Positions 33,768 to 44,928 of a stretch of DNA of 64,000 nucleotides are shown here, piece by piece; the first letter of the stretch is position 1, and each line of letters starts with the position of its first letter. Origin of the DNA: Saccopteryx bilineata (lineage: Eukaryota > Chordata > Mammalia > Chiroptera > Emballonuridae); assembly GCF_036850765.1 (NCBI RefSeq), contig NC_089496.1, positions 48,288,113 through 48,352,112 of the forward strand, given 5' to 3'. The position numbers were made by a program, and so were the translations under genes. Below the pieces are notes generated by a model. The model saw only the letters and a list, made by a program, of their open reading frames with translations, did no database searches and was not told where the DNA came from.

Positions 33768-35444
33768 GGATTTCATATCTATGATACAGTATTAACTCTA
33801 ATCGCCATGCTGAATAGTAGATCTCCGGAATGGGTTCATCCTGCATACGAGGAACTTCGTCCTCTTTGAGCAGCGTCTCCCCCTTTCCTGCTGCCCCCCA
33901 CTCCCCACCCCGACAACCACCCTTCTACCCTCTGCTCCTCTGAGTCTGGTTGCTAAGAGAGTCTCAGTGTTCTCAGCGCACACACGTACAAAAGGTAACT
34001 ATGAGAGGTGCTGGATATGTTAGCCTGACTGTTGTGATCATTTCACAATGCACACATGTAGCAAAACATCTCCTTGTGTGTGTGCTCTTTAAATATATAC
34101 AATTTTTATTTGCCAATCATAGCTCAGTAAGACTGGGGTGGGGGTGGGGGGCGTCTGCAATTGCCCTGATGGAAACTGCTTTGAGCGTTCATTTGAGGGT
34201 CTCCAAAAGGACGTCAGCCTCTAAAAGCCAGGGCACCTCTGCGCTGAGTCCCCAGTGGGCGTGTCCTACACAGGTTACGCAGGGAGGCGGGTTCTGTGGG
34301 TGTGTCCTACACAGGTTCCACGGGGAGGCGGACTCTGTGCCCGAGAATTTCGAAAGACACAAAGGGCCTATCCAAGCCTGGTGAGCTGTGGTGGTCTGGA
34401 GGCCAGTGTAGGGACACTGCAGCCCCCGGATGCACCACTGTTCTGCCTGTCCAAGAGGCAAGGAGGGCACAGCACAACGCGGCCTTGCTCCGGCACATGA
34501 GACAAGACAGAGTAGTCCCCTGGTACCGTTTTCTTGACTTTGAAACACCTCTCATTCCATTCATCTCATTTTTTCTCTTGCAAGAAGAAATGGAAAGAAA
34601 ACATCCTCCTGGGCTGATCCACGAGCGCGAAGGCTGAACAATGGGGCTGGGATTAACCGCTAGAGCTGAGAAAAACACGCGGAGCTACGCGAGCCCGCAG
34701 CCTGCGGTTGTAACGTCAACAATAATAATAGTAACATCACACTTCTGCATTAGTCTCCCTTTGAGACAGTCCTCTTCCCAGGCTTCCCAAATCAGAACAC
34801 AGAATCAGGCGGAGGCCGGAGGGGCCCCGCCCACCGTGACCGGGCTGCGCCGGGGTTAATGAAGCTCTCACAGCATCCGCGCACACACATCTGTCCTGCC
34901 GCCCCAGCCACCTCGGGCTGGCTCCATCCGCGAGGGAGCGAGCCTCTGAATTCCAGTGGGCACCAGGGGATTCAAGAGGCGATGACCTTGCCGGACACAG
35001 GCTCTCCTCTTGCCACCCCAGAAGCCGGGGGCTCAGAACCAACGCCACGCAGAAAGCCACCTTCACCCTGGAACGAATCACCCCCTCAGAGTTTTCATTA
35101 CAGATCCTCGTTTGGAGGAGCCTGGCATGATGGACCAATCATGGGGCTTTGGAAATGTTTTAAACTTTTATGGATCAAGGGCACTCTTTGAGAATCTGAT
35201 AAAAGCTGCAGACTTCCCCCTCTCTACCTATTTAAATCACATGTGTACACTATGATTTGAATGTATTTGTAGGAGGCTCTGGGACTCATCCAGCCCCCTT
35301 TCCCAAAACTCCTGCTATGACTCAAAAATGTGTGGTGTGTGTGTGTTGTATGTTTAATATAGTTCACTCTTCTTAGCAGTAAGAGAATATGGCATGAACT
35401 AAAAGGAGAAGATAATAAAATATGTATTTAAGTTCTTCAAAAAA
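33768..35444. other. Unique sequence
   Basis: It holds the 41-bp duplication near 34260-34338. Nothing else named. Confidence 0.45.
34257..34338 (+). repeat. 41-bp tandem duplication
   Basis: TGTCCTACACAGGTT with GGGAGGCGG and TCTGTG following occurs at 34262 and again 41 bp later. The two copies differ at a few bases. Confidence 0.9.
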
Positions 35445-35457
35445 GAAACTGTATTTA

Positions 35458-36017
35458 TTTTTTTTATTTTTTTTATTTATTCACTTTAGAGAGGAGAGAG
35501 GAGAGGAGAGGAGAGGAGAGGAGAGGAGAGGAGAGGAGAGGAGAGGGAAGAGGAGAGGGAAGAGGAGAGGGAAGAGGAGAGGGAAGAGGAGAGGGAAGAG
35601 GAGAGGAGAGGAGAGGAGAGGAGAGGAGAGGAGAGGAGAGGAGAGGAGAGGAGAGGAGAGGAGAGGAGAGGAGAGGAGAGGAGAGGAGAGGAGAGGAGAG
35701 GAGAGGAGAGGAGAGGAGAGGAGAGGAGAGGAGAGGAGAGGAGAGGAGAGGAGAGGAGAGGAGAGGAGAGGAGAGGAGAGGAGAGGAGAGGAGAGGAGAG
35801 GAGAGGAGAGGAGAGGAGAGGAGAGGAGAGGAGAGGAGAGGAGAGGAGAGGAGAGGAGAGGAGAGGAGAGGAGAGGAGAGGAGAGGAGAGGAGTGTGGGA
35901 AGAGCAGGAAGCATCAACTCCCATATGTGCCTTGACCAGACAAGTGCAGGGTTTCGAACCGGCAACCTCAGTGTTCCAGGTTGATGCTTTATCCACTGCG
36001 CCACTACAGGTCAGGCC
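35458..36017 (-). mobile_element. tRNA-derived SINE with massively expanded tail
   Basis: The minus strand starts at 36017 with GGCCTGACCTGTAGTGGCGC, a B-box-like GGTTCGAAACCC and the AAGGCACATATGGGAGTTGA segment. It then runs into the CT-rich tail, which has become a (TCTCC)n array about 400 bp long, and finally an A-rich end at 35458-35485. A target duplication GAAACTGTATTTA / GAAACTATATTTA encloses the whole 560 bp, so the array is part of the SINE. Confidence 0.9.
35489..35893 (+). repeat. (GGAGA)n microsatellite, about 400 bp, pure purine
   Basis: Uninterrupted GAGGA pentamers run from 35489 to 35893, except for a block of about five 12-bp GGGAAGAGGAGA variants at 35544-35600. The plus strand is purine only. 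It sits in the tail of the SINE at 35458-36017. The long open frames on both strands here are products of the repeat. Confidence 0.97.
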
Positions 36018-36214
36018 GAAACTATATTTAATGAGCACCAAATATATACCGAGTCCTCCATCAGGTCTAAGATACACATATGTGCATTTATTCCTCTTTA
36101 CAGTCTCATAAATAACAACAAGGACAGAGTCTTTCCTATTCCTCTCCCCATCCCAACGCCTCTCAGTGCCAGTGCTTAATGAGTACTCGCCACCCAGTGA
36201 ATGAATTGCTGCTA

Positions 36215-36330
36215 TTTCATAGATGACGAAATTGGGCTTCCGAGGGGTTAAGTAATTTAGCAAATCAAACAGGGAATAACCGGTAAAGGATGGATTTGAA
36301 CTCAGATCTGCCTGTCTCCTTTTCCCTGTG
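36215..36330 (-). mobile_element. MIR fragment, antisense
   Basis: ATAGATGACGAAATTGGGCT, GAGGGGTTAAGTAATTTAGC and ATGGATTTGAACTCAGATCT follow antisense MIR closely. Confidence 0.75.
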
Positions 36331-36803
36331 CCCTGAGGAACATTTGCTATGATCTCCTCTGAGACTATATAGCAAAAACATAAAAACATCATAAATAAAC
36401 CATGCACTCTGTTAGGGGCAAGGATTCATGTGGGGAACAGAAAAAGTCAAGTCGGGGGCCGGGTGTATGGGGAAGAGGGGGCAGTTGCAGAACTGAGCAG
36501 GGTGAGACCAGAGCAAAGCCCTGAAGGAGAGGGCGGGCAGGCAAGCTGGGCAGAGGAGGGCCAGGGCCAGGGCCAGGGTTAGGCGTCACGCAGAAGCAGA
36601 CCTGTGGCTAAGAGCACCACTCTGGCTGCCTGCAGGAGGTCGGAGTGTGGTGGGGACTAGGCAGGGCAGGGGTGGGGGGTGGGGGACGCCACACCCAGGA
36701 TTCAGGTACGAGATGACAGGGGCGTGGCCAGGGTGGTCGCAGGGGAGGCGGGCAGAAGCACGTTCTGGATGGGTGAGGGAAGAGATGAGTTAAGAATGAC
36801 TCC
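36331..36803. other. Unique sequence, G-rich
   Basis: G-rich with several GGGG runs on the plus strand around 36640-36690. No exon seen. Confidence 0.45.
36555..36582 (+). repeat. (GGGCCA)n
   Basis: About four GGGCCA units. Confidence 0.85.
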
Positions 36804-36804
36804 T

Positions 36805-37201
36805 GGCCCTGGCCAGTTGGCTCAGCGGTAGAGCGTCGGCCTGGCGTGCGGGGGACCCAGGTTCGATTCCCGGCCAGGGCACATAGGAGAAGCGCCCATT
36901 TGCTTCTCCACCCCCCTCTCCTTCCTCTCTGTCTCTCTCTTCCCCTCCCGCAGCCAAGGCTCCATTGGAGCAAGGATGGCCCGGGCACTGGGGATGGCTC
37001 CTTGGCCTCTGCCCCAGGCGCTAGAGTGGCTCTGGTCGCAGCAGAGCGACGCCCAGAGGGGCAGAGCATTGCCCCCTGGTGAGCAGAGCGTCGCCCCTTG
37101 TGGGCGTGCCGGGTGGATCCTGGTTGGGCGCATGCGGGAGTCTGTCTGACTGTCTCTCCCCGTTTCCAGCTTCAGAAAAATACAAAAAAAAAAAAAAAAA
37201 A
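36805..37201 (+). mobile_element. Family A SINE, full length
   Basis: The flanking duplication is AAGAATGACTCC. It has the internal duplication and an uninterrupted tail of about 18 A. Confidence 0.93.
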
Positions 37202-37919
37202 AGAATGACTCCAAGCTTTTTGGCCCCAGGAACAAAACTGACACCTGTTCAGGCTCACTCCCTACCCCCTCTGCGAGGACAGGCCTTTATTAAAAGCCTG
37301 CTGTCTTATTCTCAAGGCCTCAAAGCCAATCTGAGAGAAATAATATGTTTACAGTTCCCAAAGATGTTTCCTGTTTGCATGAGAGAGGTGTTACTACTCT
37401 GTGTAAGCCTTGTGAAACAAGAACAAGGAAGGAATTCCTTAAAAGGGGCATGTTTTTCTCTCAATTCACATTTTGGGGAGCAAGCTCTGGAAAGCATGTT
37501 CATTCTCTTACCCACCCCCCACCCAGCCCCTGGACACACCCCTGCCTGTCACGAAACAGTGTTTTCAAACAGCTTTCGGGAACCGGAAGCTCTAGGCAGA
37601 CCCCGCTTTCCAGGTGGCCTGAATCTGACACCGAGAGTGAGAAGCCAGGCTGTCCCCTCGCTCCTGCCCCCCGACCCCCATGAGAAGCCCAGACGTTCCT
37701 GGTTAGCCAGGGCCGCCCCGCGAACGCCCAGCCCTCAGCTGTGGGCACAGAGCCAGCTCACTCTGGGTTCTCACTGCTCAGCCCAGCTGACAGGAGGTCA
37801 CAGCAGAAAGTGCCGCAGGATTTGCAGAAGGTCAGTCTCCCACTTACTTCCTTTGCGGGTTTGCTTTAAAAAAAAAAAAAATGAAAAAGCCAAGACGATA
37901 GGAAAACTATTTTTTTAAG
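37202..37919. other. Unique sequence
   Basis: The 279-codon frame at 37079-37918 starts in the SINE and has no family features. Confidence 0.5.
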
Positions 37920-38100
37920 GAAATATGTAACCACACATCTTCTATGAGCCTGGCGCTGTGTTGTCTTACGGAATCTACATCACAGCCTTGGAAGTCAGCA
38001 CTGTTTTCTCCATTGTTCTAGAAGGAAAGTTGAGAGTGTGAGGCAACTTGCCCTGAGCGATCCAGCGAGCTGGCACAGATGTCTGACTTCAAGTGACAGC
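37920..38100 (-). mobile_element. MIR, antisense
   Basis: TTCTATGAGCCTGGCGCTGT, TACATCACAGCCTTGGAAGT and GAGGCAACTTGCCCTGAGCG follow antisense MIR. Confidence 0.65.
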
Positions 38101-40400
38101 TGTCACCACAGCTGCCTCTAGGATTGATCGGCCGACACCCTGTGCCTGGGACTGAGCAGGTGCCTGGGGTGCAGGCTGTTCCGCTTTACATGCAGGAAGG
38201 TCTCGGGCCTGCTGGGGCTCTAGCTTCCTCCCGAAATGAAAACACGCACAGGAAAAAAAGGCGATCATTTCGAGAAATCCTAGGAAATCCGGTAGAATAA
38301 CCAAAGGCTTTTAAAACATCATGGAGAAAATGACAAGTGCACACCCTGAGAAAGAGGCAGACATGGGCTCTTCGGGGTTCACCTAAAGAAGGCCAGGTTT
38401 CTCTCCCAGCCCATGGACGCCCGGTCTTCCGCAATCACGCGTGAGGCCTCGGTGAGAGTCGGTGGGCGGCAGGAAGCTCCTCTCCAGTTTCCCACACCTC
38501 CAGCCCACGCCCCTGTCGGGTCCACCAGCTGACTCCAACGCCAGGGCGCCACCAGGGAGCTTGCCCAAACCCGGCTGCCTTCTGCATCTGTTTTCTGCAG
38601 AACGTCAACGGCGGCGCTTGCTCTGGGTGCTCTGATTTATCCCCCTGACTAATCTGCCCCAGGACTCTGGCCCAGTATCTTGCCGAGGGAACATCAATGA
38701 GTTTAGCCTCTTGGGATAAGACTCAGCTAGCTGCTCAGAGGGGTGGCGGGCTTCTCCAGAGCCCGGGTCACCCCATTTGCTCCCTCCTTCATTCCGCAAA
38801 CACTGATGGCAATTTAGGGCCCTGCCTAGGCCTGCTGTCATCCTGAAAGTGGTCAATTCGCCGAGAACTGGTATGGTGCCCTGGGAATCTAGACTGTGGC
38901 AGGTGACACAGAAGATGTCACCCTTCTCTTTATCATCCAGTGACTTGACCAAAGATGCTGAAGGGCTGAAAATAAGCCCAAACTAGGGAGGGGTTGCTCT
39001 GGGCCCTGCGGGCTCTAAGCAGCCAGCCCAGCGGTGCCTGGGGTGAGGGGCCCTGCACACAAGCTTTTGTGCTTTGGAGACAGTTGACAAGGTGAACCCA
39101 AGGGGCAGAAAAGTGCTTGCCCCACAGGCTGGGGGCACGGCTGGGGGCACAGCTGGGGGCACAGCGAGGCAAGGTCTTCCCGCTCACCTCCTCATCTCAG
39201 GGATGACGCCCGCATGGAGAGGAAGGTGAGTGTATTTATCACGCTGACCCGGAAACCTAGTGTCAGGGGAAAGACACTGAAATAGACACAGGATAGATGT
39301 CCGGACCTGGTACCTGGGGAGGCTGGGGGACGGGCCTGGTGTCAGGGACCTTGTATGGAGCTGTTCTGTAGGCACGTTCCTGGCAGCCTGGTTTGTTCAG
39401 GTCTCACTCGAGGTGAAGGCCTGAGGGATATACCCACAACCGCATAAGGACGGTCAACGTCTGACGCACCGTTTTCTCAAGATCAAGAAGAGGAAAGGGC
39501 GGCTTCCCCAGAAGCATCATCTGATTCTGCGAGCAGAGTTGACGAAGAACATCTGTGCCAGAACCAGCACGCTGGATGTGTTAGGACGGAGCAAAGCCGC
39601 GCGGCGCCAGGGGCCCAGAGACGGCTGCGGAACCGTGAGCACAAACACATGTGTCTCACCTGGGATCCCTGGCCCAGGTCAACACCAACGTGCCTCTGGC
39701 CAAACCGCATAACCTCTGCAGCTGCTCGCCGTGACCCGGCGGCAAAGGACAGACCTCGGGAGGCTGCTGGGAGAGACGTATCCCAGACACCGCTGTCTGG
39801 CGAAGACTCTGAAGGTGCAGGTGGGACTGGGTGTGCCCAGAGAGGGACGCCGGACGGGCCTGTCTCGGGAGCACAGCCTTTGACTGCTGTCTGCCTTACA
39901 GCCTCATCAGGAAAGGCGCCCCTGCCTGGGTTCTTTTCCACGGAGATAGATGTTCGGTCTCCGGGCAAGCTGAGCAGGCGAAAGTCTTTCTGAGCCCTGA
40001 GGTTGTTTTTCTTAATGAAATAATGAGAGGATTCCGGCAAGCATTTAGTCAACATCTCCTGTGCTTTCTAGAGGAGAAATGAGCCCAATCCTTGCCATCG
40101 AATAGTTTATTTAGTATAGGGGGGCAGAGTGTCTTTAAAGGAGTAAGGACAATAAATCGGTAGGAAGAGAGGCAGACCTTCGCTGGGGCGGGGGGAGTCC
40201 ACCCATAATGGAGGGGGTGGTGTGACACCAGGCCAGTCCGGGAGGAACACACTGCGTTCAGCCACCTGTCAGGTCCCCTTCAACACTAACAGTTTACAAA
40301 TCGTGGAGTCTTTTGCGTAGTTTATATGAGTCTTTGTGCATTAGACAATTAAATAAGTTCTACATTGATTGACTAAAACCACCACTACAAAAAAAAAAAA
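38101..40400. other. Unique, moderately GC-rich sequence
   Basis: It contains the 12-bp triple repeat. A 190-codon minus frame at 39483-40055 lacks recognisable domains and is treated as chance. Confidence 0.45.
39127..39166 (+). repeat. 12-bp tandem repeat, three copies
   Basis: GCTGGGGGCAC(A/G) is repeated three times. Confidence 0.9.
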
Positions 40401-40705
40401 GCCTGACCAGGCGGTGGCGCAATGGATAGAGCTTCAGACTGGGACACAGAGGACCCAGGTTCATAACCCTGAGGTTGTCAGTTTGAGCGCGGGCTCATCT
40501 GGTTTGAGCAAGGCTCACCAGTTTGGACCCAAGGTTGCCATCTTGAGCAAGAGGTCACTTGGTCTGCTGTAACCCCCCGGTTAAGGCACATATGAGAGAG
40601 CAATCAATGAACAACTAAGGTGCCGCAATGAAGAATTGATGCTTCTCATCTCTCTCCCTTCCTGTCTGTCCCTCTCTCTGTCTGTGTCACAAAAAAAAAA
40701 AAAAA
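40401..40705 (+). mobile_element. tRNA-derived SINE (family B, long CT-tailed type)
   Basis: The head GCCTGACCAGGCGGTGGCGC with GGTTCATAACC in the B-box position is followed by a body with repeated GTTTGAGC/GAGCAAGG-type motifs. It ends with a CTCTCTCCCTTCCTGTCTGT stretch and poly(A). It lies between two A-runs. I recall this type from rhinolophoid bats, possibly Rhin-1, but am not certain. Confidence 0.85.
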
Positions 40706-41039
40706 GCATCTGCCAATCCCTCTTACCTGCAAAACCCGGTCTGAGCTCCTGAGCATGACAAATGAGTCCTTGTGGCCAAGACTCACACCTTCCCTGTGAG
40801 CTGTCGTCATTCGCCTTGTCACCAGTATACCCTCCAGTGTGCTGCTCCGCTGGCCGGAGGTCCCTGCTCTGCCCTCTCCCTCCCCTTCTCCTCCCACCCT
40901 CCCCCTGGGTATGCCCCACCCCCACCCCATTCACTCTGACTCTCCCTTTAACCCAATCCAACCATCACCTCACCAGCAAGGTCGTCCCAGACCTTCCCCG
41001 CCTGGCCCCCGGCAGCCTCACCACCACCACGGAAGTAGT
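40706..41039. other. Unique pyrimidine-rich sequence
   Basis: C/T-rich and repeat-free, with no exon recognised. Confidence 0.45.
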
Positions 41040-41274
41040 TGTTCTATCTGCTGCCTCCTCGTTTTCCTGTGTGTTTGGGGATTTTTGTTGTTGTGGCTGT
41101 TTGTGTTGTCTTGTTGTTTTAACTGAAACATAATTATCAATAGCATGTCATTTGAGGTTATAGCAGAATGATCTGATAGATGTATATGTTGTGAGATGAT
41201 TACCACAACGTGTTCAGTTACCAGTGGGCACCCTCATTCTCTACAACCCACAATCCACTGTACTAACAAAGCAC

Positions 41275-41276
<2 letters not shown>
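41040..41276 (+). mobile_element. Probable ancient L1 3' UTR fragment
   Basis: The stretch TTTAACTGAAACATAATTAT, then GATGTATATGTTGTGAGATG and ACCCTCATTCTCTACAACCC, resembles the 3' UTR of old L1 elements. It runs into a poly(A) stretch. Confidence 0.45.
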
Positions 41277-41309
<33 letters not shown>

Positions 41310-41336
41310 AAAAAATATATATATATATATATATAT
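41277..41336 (+). repeat. Poly(A) followed by (AT)n
   Basis: About 30 A are interrupted once by T and followed by nine or ten AT units. It probably grew from the tail of the preceding L1-like fragment. Confidence 0.85.
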
Positions 41337-42074
41337 GCATACACATACACACACATCTCCTTGGTCAGTTAGTCGGTGTCAGGGAACAGCTCCTTAGACA
41401 CCAGTCCACTCTTAGGTGCCCAGCAGAGCAGGTGGCACATGGCTACCCCTTGGTTTTTGTGGACAGAATGAAAGGAAGGAAGAAAGAAAAGGAGAAGGGG
41501 GAGAGAAGGAGAGAAGGAGGGAGAAAGGGAGGGAGGGAAGGAGGCAACATTTCTGTGTATCAAACTTCAGGCTGTTTCACGACGACATTCCTAAGGAAGA
41601 ATTTCTTATTTGAGGAAAGGAGTGGTATAAGCCCTGCTGGGTTTGATAGGGAAATGAATCTATAGTTCCGGTAGCTCCCAATAGTCACCCGTGTCATAAA
41701 TTAAACCCCTGCCTGTGGCATATTCATCTACTCTCCTTTAAATTATACACTCACGCCAGATGCTTTGAGCTGCCAATCTCGACTGAATTAAAGAAAAAAA
41801 AAAGAAAGACGATGTTTTGCTCCAGTTTGGATGGAAAACTGGGTGCACACATGCAGCTCTGGAGGACACGGGGTTCAATGTGACTTCTCTCTGGAGCTGG
41901 GTTTCCTGTTTCTCAGGTCCCATGTCAAGATAATACAAACACTAAATATTCACGGTGGAGCCGAAGGATAAGGTGTTGCCTCCCACACCTTCCCATCACA
42001 TCATCAGGGCTCCTGTATAACAAGAGGGGGTTAAAGCTAGAAGAATTGCAAGCCTCAGACCCCATCGAAGGAAT
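41337..42074. other. Unique sequence with a purine tract
   Basis: Apart from the GGAA tract nothing was recognised. Confidence 0.45.
41464..41543 (+). repeat. Purine-rich GGAA/GAGA tract
   Basis: About 80 bp of almost only purines on the plus strand (GGAAGGAAGAAAG, GGAGAGAAGGAGAG, GGGAGGGAGGG). Confidence 0.9.
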
Positions 42075-42082
42075 GTCTAGGG

Positions 42083-42412
42083 TAGGGGTCCCCAAACTAT
42101 GGCCCGAGGGCCACATGTGGCCCCCTGAGGCCATTTATCCGGCCCCCACCGCACTTCCAGAAGGGGCACCTTTTTCATTGGTGGTCAGTGAGAGGAGCAT
42201 AGTTCCCATTGAAATACTGGTCAGTTTGTTGATTTAAATTTACTTGTTCTTTATTTTAGATATTGTATTTGTTCCCGTTTTGGTTTTTTACTTTAAAATA
42301 AGATATGTGCAGTGTGCATAGGGATTTGTTCATAGTTTTTTTATAGTCCGGCCCTCCAACGGTCTGAGGGACAGTGAACTGGCCCCTTGTGTAAAAAGTT
42401 TGGGGACCCCTG
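42083..42412 (+). mobile_element. hAT MITE, third family, copy A
   Basis: This 330-bp element reads TAGGGGTCCCCAAACTATGG at the left and AAAGTTTGGGGACCCCTG at the right (first base mutated from C). Its flanks are GTCTAGGG / GACTAGGG, an 8-bp duplication with one mismatch. It contains GGCCCGAGGGCC near the left end and an AT-rich middle. There is no reading frame. It is clearly related, in the opposite orientation, to the element at 44593-44928. Confidence 0.8.
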
Positions 42413-42699
42413 GACTAGGGAAACCCCAAAGACAACAGGAGAGATGAAAGCAAGGGCACCAAGGAAATTTGAGCTTCTGACGCCACAGCTGCAATAAACA
42501 CAACCTAACTCCTAAAGAATTAGGCTTATCTGTCTCACTTCCTTTCCCCTGATACATAATATGTGGCTTTCAACCAGAAATGACAAATCATACTAAAAGG
42601 CAAAAAAATAAATTAAATAAAATAGTCTGAAAGAGACACAGTAAACATTAGAACCAGACTTAGATATGGCACAGATTTCAGAATTATCACATGGGAAAT

Positions 42700-42820
42700 A
42701 TTTTTTTGGTCCGTGACATATTTTTCATTACAGAAAAGCCAGGAATAAAACGGCATGCATGGTATGTCTCTACGTAAAGTGTCTGTGTGAGTGACATGTG
42801 GGGAGACGTCTCTGTCACAC
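42700..42820 (-). mobile_element. Short poly(A)-bearing insertion of unknown origin inside the old L1
   Basis: The L1 text GAATTATCACATGGGAAAT breaks at 42699 and resumes at ATCAGACAGGAAATTTTAAA (42821). The 120-bp insert starts with TTTTTTT on this strand, so it is a minus-strand sequence ending in A. Imperfect repeats of about 14 bp (ATCACATGGGAAAT / ATCAGACAGGAAAT) flank it. I do not recognise the insert. It could be a retrocopy of a small transcript or the end of an mRNA. Confidence 0.55.
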
Positions 42821-43242
42821 ATCAGACAGGAAATTTTAAACAGCTATCATCAATATGCTAAGGGCTCTAATGGCAAAAGCTAACAGCGTAAAAGAACAAA
42901 TCGATAACGTAAACTATCGATTTGCAGAACTATCGAGATAGCAGAAGGAAATGAGGGAAATTAAAAACACAGTGACAGAAATTTAAAAATGCCTTTAATG
43001 GGTTTGTCAGTAGACTGGAAATGTCTGAGGAGAGACTAAGTGAGGCTTGAATATGTCTGTCGATAGAAACTTCCAAACTGAAATGCAAAGAGAAAAAAAA
43101 AAAGAATAAAAGAGACAGGACAGAAATATCTAAGAACTACGGGACAATTACAAAAGGTTTGACATATACACACTGGGATTATCAGAAGGAAAAGAGAGAA
43201 AGCAACAGAAAAATATTTGAAATATTAATGTTGAGGACTTTA

Positions 43243-43571
43243 GGAGTCCCGGGTTCGATTCCTGGCCAGGGCACACAGGAGAGGCGCCCATCTGCTTCTC
43301 CACCCCTCCCCCTCTCCTTCCTCTCTGTCTCTCTCTTCCCCTCCCGCAGCCAAGGCTCCATTGGAGCAAAGTTGGCCCGGGCACTGGGGATGGCTCTATG
43401 GCCTCTGCCTCAGGCGCTAGAATGGCTCTGGTTGCAACAGAGCAACACCCCAGATGGGCAGAGCATCGCCCCCTGGTGGGCGTGCCGGGTGGATCCCGGT
43501 CGGGCGCATGCGGGAGTCTGACTGCCTCCCCATTTCCAACTTCAGAAAAATTAAAAAGAATTAAAAAAAAA
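43243..43571 (+). mobile_element. Family A SINE, 5'-truncated just before the B-box
   Basis: The element begins GGAGTCCCGGGTTCGATTCC and lacks the A-box half of the tRNA head. A 17-bp duplication TAATGTTGAGGACTTTA flanks it exactly, so the truncation happened at insertion and not later. It has no internal duplication. Confidence 0.92.
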
Positions 43572-44546
43572 TAATGTTGAGGACTTTACAAAATTAATGA
43601 CAAACCACAGGTCCAGGAAGCCCAGAGAACACTATGTATTATAAATTCCAAAAATCCACAGCTAAGTATCTCAGAAAATAAAATACAGAGAAAATCTTGA
43701 GAGAAGCCAAAGGGGGTTGGAAATCCCACCTTACCTACACAGGAACAATAACAGGAATTACATTGGCCTTCTCTTCAAAAACCATGTAAACAAAAAGAGT
43801 GCAAAGTGAAAAATTTAAAGCACTGAATGAAAAAAAAATCATCCTAGAATTCTGTATCCAGCAAAATTATCCTTCAATGGTGAAGAAGAAATAGGCTTTC
43901 TGAGACAAAGAAAAATAACTGAGGGCATCAGTCACCAGCAGATATATACCTTGCAAAAAAAATGTTAAAAAATAAGTTATTTAGAGAGAAGGAAAATGAT
44001 GTAGCTCAAAAACACATAAAGAAAGGTAGAACAGATTGGAGAATAAATACATGAAACACTTTTCTTATTCTGACTTGAGCTAACAGATAACAGTTTGTAT
44101 AAAATAACAGCGATCAGGTATGCAATAATTATAGCTTATAGGTACATGAAAATGAATGACAGCAATGTTCTCAAGGATGGGATGGAGAAATTGGGAATTC
44201 TTTGTTACAAGTTACCAGCACTGTCTGTGAAGCAGTGTAGTGCTATCAGAAAGTGGAGTTAGATTCGTTGTAAATGGATACTGCAAACTAGAGTAATCAC
44301 TAAGAACTTTTTTGAAATACTGATATACTAAAAGAGAAAATGGAATCATATACGAAACTCAATTAAAATTGGAGAAAGTAGAGAAAGAGAAGAAGTCCAA
44401 AGAAACAAAGAATAAGAGCAACAAATAGAAAATAGTTGTAAGCATGGCAGACATTAATCAAACTATAGCAATAATTACTTTAAGTATGAATGGTCTAAAT
44501 ATACCAACTAAAAGACAGAGACAGTAGCAGAGATTTTTTAAAAGAC

Positions 44547-44568
44547 CCAACAACAACAACAACAAAAC
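44547..44568 (+). repeat. (CAA)n
   Basis: Six or seven CAA units inside the old L1. Confidence 0.9.
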
Positions 44569-44592
44569 TTCAATCAAAGAATCACAATATAG

Positions 44593-44928
44593 CAGGGGTC
44601 CCCAAACTTTTTACACAGGGGGCCAGTTCACTGTCCCTCAGACCGTTGGAGGGCCGGACTATAAAAAAAACTATGAACAAATCCCTATGCACACTGCACA
44701 TATCTTATTTTAAAGTAAAAAAAACAAAACAAAACGGGAGCAAATACAATATTTAAAATAAAAAACAAGTAAATTTAAATCAACAAACTGACCAGTATTT
44801 CAATGGGAACTATGTCCTCTCACTGACCACCAATGAAAGAGGTGCCCCTTCTGGAAGTGCGGCGGGAGCTGGATAAATGGCCTGAGGGGGCCGCATGCGG
44901 CCCACGCGCCGTAGTTTGGGGACCCCTG
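44593..44928 (-). mobile_element. hAT MITE, third family, copy B
   Basis: This 336-bp element begins CAGGGGTCCCCAAACTTTTT and ends GTTTGGGGACCCCTG. The 8-bp target duplication CAATATAG is perfect. Read on the minus strand it aligns end to end with copy A at 42083-42412. It inserted into the old L1 ORF2 start region, so it is younger than that L1. Confidence 0.85.

Noticed and set aside
35422..36407. Open frames of 229 and 308 codons on both strands
   Set aside because: They are created by the GGAGA pentamer array, which is open in several frames. The protein is a simple repeat.
37079..37918. 279-codon plus-strand frame
   Set aside because: It starts in a SINE and runs into unique sequence with no recognised family, splice or codon signature.
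39483..40055. 190-codon minus-strand frame
   Set aside because: Considered as a possible exon or retrogene, but it has low-complexity composition, no known motif and an overlapping plus-strand frame.
42613..42822. Short minus-strand frame over the unknown L1 insertion
   Set aside because: The frame is only 69 codons and crosses the insertion boundary into L1 sequence.
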